Positions 55,281 through 64,000 of a stretch of 64,000 nucleotides of DNA are shown here, piece after piece. Numbering within the stretch: position 1 is the first letter of the stretch; every line of letters starts with the position of its first letter. A program made the translations under genes and the position numbers. The DNA is from Sipunculus nudus (lineage: Eukaryota > Annelida > Sipuncula > Golfingiida > Sipunculidae). A model generated the notes under the pieces. That model made no database searches and was not told where the DNA came from. It worked only from the letters and a program-made list of their open reading frames with translations. The stretch is taken from the NCBI GenBank assembly GCA_026874595.1, contig CM049309.1:93210723-93274722 (forward strand). Direction: 5' to 3'.

Positions 55281-55499
55281 TGATATTTAGTTTTGTCCAT
55301 TTTATGGGGTTGTCCTCAGGAAGGAGTTTCACTTTATGTTGCAGTGTGGGAGAATTTTATATAACACATGAAAAGTTTTAAAGGTTCAAAAAATATATAA
55401 ATGAAATAGCCATTTTCTCTTTCAAATGTGTGTTTCAAATATACCTTTACTTAATGCCAGAGGTTTGAGAAATTTAGATAAATAAAGCAACTGTTTTAA

Positions 55500-58400
55500 A
55501 GTGAAACCTGTGTTATAAGACCACTCAGCCAATAGTGGATTAAATTTACAGGTGGTCTTATAAGACAGGTTAGTTATACCCAATGTGAATGCTTTCAGTC
55601 CACTCAGGGGTGGTCTTATAAGACAGGTTAGTTATACCCAATGTGAATGTCTCAGTCCACTCAGGGGTGGTCTTATAAGACAGGTTAGTTATACCCAATG
55701 TGAATGCTTTCAGTCCACTCAGGGGTGGTCTTATAAGACAGGTTAGTTATACCCAATGTGAATGTCTCAGTCCACTCAGGGGTGGTCTTATAAGACAGGT
55801 TAGTTATACCCAATGTGAATGTCTCAGTCCACTCAGAGGTGGTCTTATAAGACAGGTTAGTTATACCAAATGTGAATGTCTCAGTCCACTCAGGGGTGGT
55901 CTTATAAGACAGGTTAGTTATACCCAATGTGAATGTCTCAGTCCACTCAGGGGTGGTCTTATATGACAGGTTAGTTATACCTAATGTGAATGTCTCAGTC
56001 CACTCAGTGGTGGTCTTATAAGACAGGTTAGTTATACCCAATGTGAATGTCTCAGTCCACTCAGAGGTGGTCTTATAAGACAGGTTAGTTATACCAAATG
56101 TGAATGTCTCAGTCCACTCAGGGGTGGTCTTATAAGACAGGTTAGTTATACCCAATGTGAATGTCTCAGTCCACTCAGGGGTGGTCTTATATGACAGGTT
56201 AGTTATACCTAATGTGAATGTCTCAGTCTACCAAGGGGTGGTCTTATAAGACAGGTTAGTTATACCCAATGTGAATGTCTCAGTCCACTCAGGGGTGGTC
56301 TTATAAGACAGGTTAGTTATACCCAATGTGAATGTCTCAGTCCACTCAGGGGTGGTCTTATAAGACAGGTTAGTTATACCCAATGTGAATGTCTCAGTCC
56401 ACTCAGGGGTGGTCTTATAAGACAGGTTAGTTATACCCAATGTGAATGTCTCAGTCCACTCAGGGGTGGTCTTATAAGACAGGTTAGTTATACCCAATGT
56501 GAATGTCTCAGTCCACTCACTGGTGGTCTTATAAGACAGGTTAGTTATACCCAATGTGAATGTCTCAGTCCACTCAGGGGTGGTCTTAGAAGACAGGTTA
56601 GTTATACCCAATGTGAATGTCTCAGTCCACTCAGGGGTGGTCTTATAAGACAGGTTAGTTATACCCAATGTGAATGTCTCAGTCCACTCAGGGGTGGTCT
56701 TATAAGACAGGTTACTTATACCCAATGTGTATGTCTCAGTCCACTCAGGGGTGGTCTTATAAGACAGGTTACTTATACCCAATGTGAATGTCTCAGTCCA
56801 CTCAGGGGTGGTCTTATAAGACAGGTTAGTTATACCCAATGTGAATGTCTCAGTCCACTCAGGGGTGGTCTTATAAGACAGGTTACTTATACCCAATGTG
56901 AATGTCTCAGTCCACTCAGGGGTGGTCTTATAAGACAGGTTACTTATACCCAATGTGAATGTCTCAGTCCACTCAGGGGTGGTCTTATAAGACAGGTTAG
57001 TTATACCCAATGTGAATGTCTCAGTCCACTCAGGGGTGGTCTTATAAGACAGGTTAGTTATACCCAATGTGAATGCTTTCAGTCCACTCAGGGGTGGTCT
57101 TATAAGACAGGTTAGTTATACCCAATGTGAATGTCACAGTCCACTCAGGGGTGGTCTTATAAGACAGGTTAGTTATACCCAATGTGAATGTCTCAGTCCA
57201 CTCAGGGGTGGTCTTATAAGACAGGTTACTTATACCCAATGTGAATGTCTCAGTCCACTCAGGGGTGGTCTTATAAGACAGGTTACTTATACCCAATGTG
57301 AATGTCTCAGTCCACTCAGTGGTGGTCTTATAAAACAGGTTAGTTATACCCAATGTGAATGTCTCAGTCCACTCAGGGGTGGTCTTATAAGACAGGTTAG
57401 TTATACCCAATGTGAATGTCTCAGTCCACTCAGTGGTGGTCTTATAAGACAGGTTACTTATACCCAATGTGAATGTCTCAGTCCACTCAGGGGTGGTCTT
57501 ATAAGACAGGTTAGTTATACCCAATGTGAATGTCTCAGTCCACTCAGGGGTGGTCTTATAAGACAGGTTAGTTATACCCAATGTGAATGTCTCAGTCCAC
57601 TCAGGGGTGGTCTTATAAGACAGGTTAGTTATACCCAATGTGAATGCTTTCAGTCCACTCAGGGGTGGTCTTATAAGACAGGTTAGTTATACCCAATGTG
57701 AATGTCTCAGTCCACTCAGGGGTGGTCTTATAAGACAGGTTACTTATACCCAATGTGAATGCTTTCAGTCCACTCAGGGGTGGTCTTATAAGACAGGTTA
57801 GTTATACCCAATGTGAATGTCTCAGTCCACTCAGGGGTGGTCTTATAAGACAGGTTAGTTATACCCAATGTGAATGCTTTCAGTCCACTCAGGGGTGGTC
57901 TTATAAGACAGGTTAGTTATACCCAATGTGAATGTCTCAGTCCACTCAGGGGTGGTCTTATAAGACAGGTTACTTATACCCAATGTGAATGTCTCAGTCC
58001 ACTCAGAGGTGGTCTTATATGACAGGCTAGTTATACCTAATGTGAATGTCTCAGTTTACCCAGGGGTGGTCTTATAAGACAGGTTAGTTATACCCAATGT
58101 GAATGTCTCAGTCCACTCAGGGGTGGTCTTATAAGACAGGTTAGTTATACCCAATGTGAATGCCTCAGTCCACTCAGTGGTGGTCTTATAAGACAGGTTA
58201 GTTATACCCAATGTGAATGTCTCAGTCCACTCAGGGGTGGTCTTATAAGACAGGTTAGTTATACCCAATGTGAATGCCTCAGTCCACTCAGTGGTGGTCT
58301 TATAAGACAGGTTAGTTATACCCAATGTGAATGTCTCAGTCCACTCAGGGGTGGTCTTATATGACAGGCTAGTTATACCTAATGTGAATGTCTCAGTTTA

Positions 58401-60956
58401 CCCAAGGGTGGTCTTATAAGACAGGTTAGTTATACCCAATGTGAATGTCTCAGTCCACTCAGGGGTGGTCTTATAAGACAGGTTAGTTATACCCAATGTG
58501 AATGTCTCAGTCCACTCAGGGGTGGTCTTATAAGACAGGTTACGTATACCCAATGTGAATGTCTCAGTCCACTCAGGGGTGGTCTTATAAGACAGGTTAG
58601 TTATACCCAATGTGAATGTCTCAGTCCACTCAGGGGTGGTCTTATAAGACAGGTTAGTTATACCCAATGTGAATGTCTCAGTCCACTCAGGGGTGGTCTT
58701 ATAAAACAGGTTACTTATACCCAATGTGAATGTCTCAGTCCACTCAGGGGTGGTCTTATAAAACAGGTTAGTTATACCCAATGTGAATGTCTCAGTCCAC
58801 TCAGGGGTGGTCTTATAAGACAGGTTAGTTATACCCAATGTGAATGTCTCAGTCCACTCAGGGGTGATCTTATATGACAGGCTAGTTATACCTAATGTGA
58901 ATGTCTCAGTTTACCCAGGGGTGGTCTTATAAGACAGGTTAGTTATACCCAATGTGAATGTCTCAGTCCACTCAGGGGTGGTCTTATAAGACAGGTTAGT
59001 TATACCCAATGTGAATGCCTCAGTCCACTCAGTGGTGGTCTTATAAGACAGGTTAGTTATACCCAATGTGAATGTCTCAGTCCACTCACGGGTGGTCTTA
59101 TAAGACAGGTTAGTTATACCCAATGAGAATGCTTTCAGCCCACTCATGGGTGGTCTTATAAGACAGGTTAGTTATACCCAATGTGAATGTCTCAGTCCAC
59201 TCACGGGTGGTCTTAAAAGACAGGTTAGTTATACCCAATGTGAATGCTTTCAGTCCACTCAGGGGTGGTCTTATAAGACAGGTTAGTTATACCCAGTGTG
59301 AATGTCTCAGTCCACATAGGGATGGTCTTATAAGACAGGTTAGTTATACCCAATGTGAATGCTTTCAGTCCACTCAGGGGTGGTCTTATAAGACAGGTTA
59401 CTTATACCCAATGTGAATGTCTCAGTCCACTCAGGGGTGGTCTTATAAGACAGGTTACTTATACCCAATGTGAATGTCTCAGTCCACTCAGGGGTGGTCT
59501 TATAAGACAGGTTAGTTATACCCAATGTGAATGTCACAGTCCACTCAGGGGTTGTCTTATAAGACAGGTTAGTTATACCCAATGTGAATGTCTCAGTCCA
59601 CTCAGGGGTGGTCTTATAAGACAGATTAGTTATACCCAATGTGAATGTCTCAGTCCACTCAGGGTTGGTCTTATAAGACAGGTTAGTTATACCCAATGTG
59701 AATGTATCAGTCCACTCAGGGGTGGTCTTATAAGACAGGTTAGTTATACCCAATGTGAATGCTTTCATTCTACTCAGGGGTGGTCTTATAAGACAGGTTA
59801 GTTATACCCAATGTGAATGTCTCAGTCCACTCAGGGATGGTCTTATAAGACAGGTTAGTTATACCCAATGAGAATGCTTTCAGCCCACTCATGGGTGGTC
59901 TTATAAGACAGGTTAGTTATACCCAATGTGAATGTCTCAGTCCACTCACGGGTGGTCTTAAAAGACAGGTTAGTTATACCCAATGTGAATGCTTTCAGTC
60001 CACTCAGGGGTGGTCTTATAAGACAGGTTAGTTATACCCAGTGTGAATGTCTCAGTCCACTCAGGGGTGGTCTTATAAGACAGGTTAGTTATACCCAATG
60101 TGAATGCTTTCAGTCCACTCAGGGGTGGTCTTATAAGACAGGTTACTTATACCCAATGTGAATGTCTCAGTCCACTCAGGGGTGGTCTTATAAGATAGGT
60201 TACTTATACCCAATGTGAATGTCTCAGTCCACTCAGGGGTGGTCTTATAAGACAGGTTAGTTATACCCAATGTGAATGTCACAGTCCACTCAGGGGTTGT
60301 CTTATAAGACAGGTTAGTTATACCCAATGTGAATGTCTCAGTCCACTCAGGGGTGGTCTTATAAGACAGATTAGTTATACCCAATGTGAATGTCTCAGTC
60401 CACTCAGGGTTGGTCTTATAAGACAGGTTAGTTATACCCAATGTGAATGTATCAGTCCACTCAGGGGTGGTCTTATAAGACAGGTTAGTTATACCCAATG
60501 TGAATGCTTTCATTCTACTCAGGGGTGGTCTTATAAGACAGGTTAGTTATACCCAATGTGAATGTCTCAGTCCACTCAGATGTGGTCTTATAAGACAGGT
60601 TAGTTATACCCAATGTGAATGTCTCAGTCCACTCAGGGGTGGTCTTATAAGACAGGTTAGTTATACCCAATGTGAATGTCTCAGTCCACTCAGGGGTGGT
60701 CTTATAAGACAGATTAGTTATACCCAATGTGAATGTCTCAGTCCACTCAGGGGTGGTTTTATAAGACAGGTTAGTTATACCCAATGTGAATGTCTCAGTC
60801 CACTCACGGGTGGTCTTATAAGACAGGTTAGTTATGCCCAATGTGAATGTCACAGTCCACTCAGGGATGGTCTTATAAGACAGGTTAGTTATACCCAATG
60901 TGAATGTCTCAGTCCACTCATGGGTGGTATTAATAGACAGGTGGTCTTATTATCCC
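55500..60956 (+). repeat. 57-bp minisatellite, about 95 copies, in a GTGAAACCTG element
   Basis: The head at 55507-55524, CCTGTGTTATAAGACCAC, pairs with GTGGTCTTATAAGACAGG at 55552-55569. The unit is TGGTCTTATAAGACAGGTTA, GTTATACCCAATGTGAATGT, CTCAGTCCACTCAGGGG. A GCTTTCAG variant unit is 58 bases and shifts the frame. Higher-order copies: 59110-59855 and 59855-60600 are about 745-bp duplicates; a GTTTACCCA variant recurs at about 58052, 58394 and 58908. Long open frames on both strands are by-products. It ends in GACAGGTGGTCTTATTA. Confidence 0.95.
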
Positions 60957-61500
60957 CCCATAACAAAGTTGCGAAAGGGATGTAGTAACACGTCCATTTA
61001 TGCGTCTATCTGTCTGTCTGTGTGGAATTGGTTTGTGGATCAATTTCAAGCCAAACCTATTGACCAAAACCTTTCAACTTGCACATATAGCTCACCTACC
61101 CATGGATGAAAAATCATATCAGTTTTTAGCTAACAGGGTCAAAGGTCACGGCCACATGGCCCATTTCTTGAAAAAGGTTGTGGACCCATTTAAAGCCAAA
61201 CCATTTCACGAAAACCTTTCATCTTGCCCATATGGCTCATACATCCATGGAAGATTACCCTTATCAATTTTGAGGTCATAGGGTTAAAGGTCACTGCCAC
61301 TGCCACTACCACTTCTTGAAAAACTTGTGGACCCTTAAGCCAAACTGTTTGACCAACACCTGTCAGTGTCATCTTGTTCATATGGCTTACCCACCCATGG
61401 ATGAAGAACCCTATTTATTTTGAGGTCACAGGAGCAAAGGTCAAGGCCAGAGAGCTTCCCTCCTTATTTTCACACTGTGTAAAACACCCATTCTAAGCCC
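60952..61500 (+). mobile_element. Element with hairpin head ATCCCCCCATAAC and about 130-bp modules
   Basis: Head hairpin ATCCC...GGGAT at 60952-60981, then a CTGTCTGTCTGTG run and about three modules with AAGCCAAACC, TTGCCCATATGGCTCA, CCCATGGATGAAGA and GGTCAAAGGTCACGGCCAC. It looks like the left part of another tandem-cored element. No 3' end was found; the 59-bp array follows. Confidence 0.5.
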
Positions 61501-61509
61501 CATGTCAGG

Positions 61510-62262
61510 GGATGCTCCTATGTTACCTTTGATTTTGGAAAAAGACACTGTATGGCTACAGCTGGCTCTTAAGGTGCCCTTGTTACCTTTGATTTTGTAA
61601 TAGACACTGTTTGGCTACAGCTGGCTCTTAAGGTGCCCTTGTTAACTTTAATTTTGTAATAGACACTGTATGCATACAGCTGGCTCTTAAGTGCCCTTGT
61701 TAAGGTGCCCTTGTTAACTTTGATTTTGTAATAGACACTGTATGCCTACAGCTGGCTCTTAAGGTTCCCTTGTTACCTTTGATTTTGTAATAGACACTGT
61801 TTGGCTAGAGCTGGCTCTTCAGTTGCCCTTGTTACCTTTGATTTTGTAGTAGACACTGTTTGGCTACAGCTGGCTCTTAAGGTGCCCTTGTTACCTTTAA
61901 TTTTGTAATAGACACTGTATGCATACAGCTGGCTCTTAAGTGCCCTTGTTAAGGTGCCCTTGTTAACTTTGATTTTGTAATAGACACTGTATGCCTACAG
62001 CTGGCTCTTAAGGTGCCCTTGTTACCTTTGATTTTGTAATAGACACTGTTTGGCTACAGCTGGCTCTTAAGGTGCCCTTGTTAACTTAAATTTTGTAAAA
62101 GACACTGTATGCATACAGCTGGCTCTTAAGGGGTCCTTGTTACCTTTGATATTGTAATAGGCACTGTATGGCTACAGCTGGCTCTTAAGGTGCCCTTGCT
62201 AACTTTGATTTTGTAATAGACACTGTATGCCTACAGCTGGCTCTTAATGTGCCCGCTTTGAC
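61510..62262 (+). repeat. 59-bp minisatellite, about 12 copies
   Basis: The unit is AAGGTGCCCTTGTTACCTTT, GATTTTGTAATAGACACTGT, TTGGCTACAGCTGGCTCTT. A variant with an extra AAGTGCCCTTGTT recurs near 61688 and 61939, showing a block duplication of about 250 bp. Non-coding. Confidence 0.9.
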
Positions 62263-64000
62263 AAATGTGGGACTTAGCAACTATCGTTAAGGGGGGGCGG
62301 GCTTAGGCCAAGTGTCGGAAAGGTCAATTGACCTAGAACTGCACAAAGCCTAAGGTGGATATAATCTAATTGTAACTGTGTGTGCTGTCTAATATGGGAT
62401 ATTGCTAATGCAGTGAAGATGGAGGAGATAAATGATTGGCTGGCGCAGCCTGAAGTCCCTTTGTGAAGGCAAGCCTGATTCAGCTAGATACTCATTAGCA
62501 CAGACGAACCAACTTCCCCACTTTGTTAGATTATATACACTATAGAATCACTCTTATTAATTTATATGATCATTGAATAAGTATGAGGTTAGTTTCTTAC
62601 CAGAATGAATGACACATTTGCAAAACTTGACGTTTATTAATGACTGAAAGACCCTGTGTATATTTCCCTTATATCATCCTACAAGGCAGTTGATTCAAGA
62701 TCAAATTTTAATGCAAACTGTGTCAAATGCAGTAATTTCTCAGAAGTTTGATGGATTGTGATTGGCCAACACTATTCCCAAGGCTAACTTTGAGTACATA
62801 TACTTTGAAGCAATCTACATTTTTTCTTTACTTTTAACTGATTAAACCCCGTAATACCACTAGAAACCATGTCACATGACACCCCCTATTCATTTCATAA
62901 TGCACCAAAACGCACTCAGGTTGGACACTAAGAACTCCCGGTTTTAGCTCGGTCTTGGAGGTAAAATTAACGTTGGACACAATTAATTTTGGTTCTATAC
63001 GGTTCCGGGAAACCCCTACTGTAAATTTGATTACTTTTTTGTTCATTTACCTGGAAAATTCTTATAAATATTCATAAAATTCTAATTTAGACTCTGTTGT
63101 CTGCAAGGGACACCCGTGATGTCAACAAATGCAATGTTTAAACTGAAGGTGCGATGTTGGTATAACAATAAACAATACCAAACTTCCACAAAAGATTGGC
63201 ATCTATCTTCATTATTATCATTCTGTACTTCAAACATGAATATTTCTCATTCCTTAAGACATTTTGTGTGTTTATCAGTTTATGTTGCCTGTTATGAAGG
63301 CCAAGCAATGTCATTAATTTTCAAGATGGCGGCCGTTGGACTTGCCTCTTGATAGACATCATGCTTGGACACAATTCAGAATTTTTTGAACAAATTAAAT
63401 ATAAAATAAAGTTCAATAAACTTTAGTAACACACATTAGAGAAATTTTGCTCTTGTCTTTAGATAAAAAAGACGTGTGACATCGTTTTGACACTGGATAA
63501 CCATAATGCAATGCGACGGGGATTCCCCCAGAAGGGCATCATAAACGTGATATCTTTACCGGGAGTACCAAAACGATCTAAGTCAACATGAAAAAGGTGG
63601 AAAAACGGGTAGAAATATTAGATTTTACCATTCTGTCAGACTTTTGACGATTTTCCATTGTATTTTATACATATTTCATGAGTAAATCTGTGAATGTGAC
63701 TTTTTTCCCACCTTCTTTGAAGCTCACCTGGTCTTAATTAGTTTTCATACCTGAACAGGTAGGATGTGGCAATTAGATCCTTATTTGTAATCAACATAAT
63801 ATTTCATATTAAATATACAATATTTATTCTTATACATATCTTGGAACAAATCATATATGGTTTTGTCTAATTTATTTCAACACTCTAAACCTACATTACT
63901 TTAATAATCTTAATCATATTTCATAAACCTGTTTTACCTAGATCTTCCATGACAATATATAACAGTCCTTGGACTGGGTTAAACAAAAGGGGAAGTGTCC
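62263..64000. other. MTAP intron 2; no exon recognised
   Basis: Unique-looking except 63305-63400, a dispersed repeat (AAGATGGCGGCCGTTGG) shared with 23500-23600. I searched for the next MTAP exon and saw none. Confidence 0.4.

Noticed and set aside
55685-60985. Long minus-strand frames with a 19-residue repeat (GITNLSYKTTPEWTETFTL) and plus-strand frames with ECLSPLRGGLIRQVSY
   Set aside because: The 57-bp unit is a multiple of three and stop-free, so both strands stay open. 58-bp variant units break every frame, which a real repeat protein would not tolerate.

Overview
This is a gene-poor, AT-rich stretch of animal nuclear DNA, most likely from a marine mollusc and probably a bivalve. The animal origin is direct: two conserved animal genes are split by GT/AG introns. 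The bivalve guess is an inference from the repeats, which resemble the pearl/HINE (Helentron-like, tandem-repeat-cored) elements described from bivalves.

Genes. On the minus strand, a calcyphosin-like EF-hand gene (CAPSL type) runs from a probable non-coding first exon near 29.1 kb, through coding exons at 23.0, 22.2 and 20.5 kb, to two alternative terminal coding exons at 14.6 kb and 5.2 kb. All splice phases agree and the product is 207 or 208 aa, the full family length. On the plus strand, the first two coding exons of methylthioadenosine phosphorylase (MTAP) lie at 42.6 and 50.0 kb. Its remaining exons are beyond the window. I see no functional link between the two genes. Most other open frames are chance or repeat-driven.

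Repeats, left to right: 1-4.4 kb composite repeat block (plus); 7.0-8.4 kb family B element; 10.9-13.4 kb family B element split by a second one; 16.7-20.3 kb family B element split by a family A element and holding a 46-bp minisatellite; 20.8-21.8 kb tandem duplication; 23.5-27.3 kb modules, a decayed Helitron-type helicase fragment, a 55-bp minisatellite and a family B tail; 29.7-30.3 kb fold-back; 31.6-32.8 kb retroposed insert; 33.4-34.5 kb 165-bp modules; 37 kb tRNA-type SINE; 38.5-40.0 kb family B element; 40.4-41.6 kb L1-like pseudogene and LTR-like segment; 41.8-42.4 kb ACGT-rich array; 42.8-44.8 kb two terminal-inverted-repeat elements; 45-49.7 kb mirror copy of the left block (minus); 52 kb LINE 3' end; then three large minisatellites (34, 57 and 59 bp) filling most of 53.1-62.3 kb.

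The most interesting theme is that two families with unrelated ends (A and B) share one ground plan: 5' hairpin, subterminal repeat, tandem core, and a 3' hairpin carrying the inverse of the subterminal repeat. Several core modules also share a 12-bp palindrome and a loosely conserved phrase. A Helitron/Pif1-type helicase remnant sits beside one module set. The second theme is the duplicated last exon of the calcyphosin-like gene.
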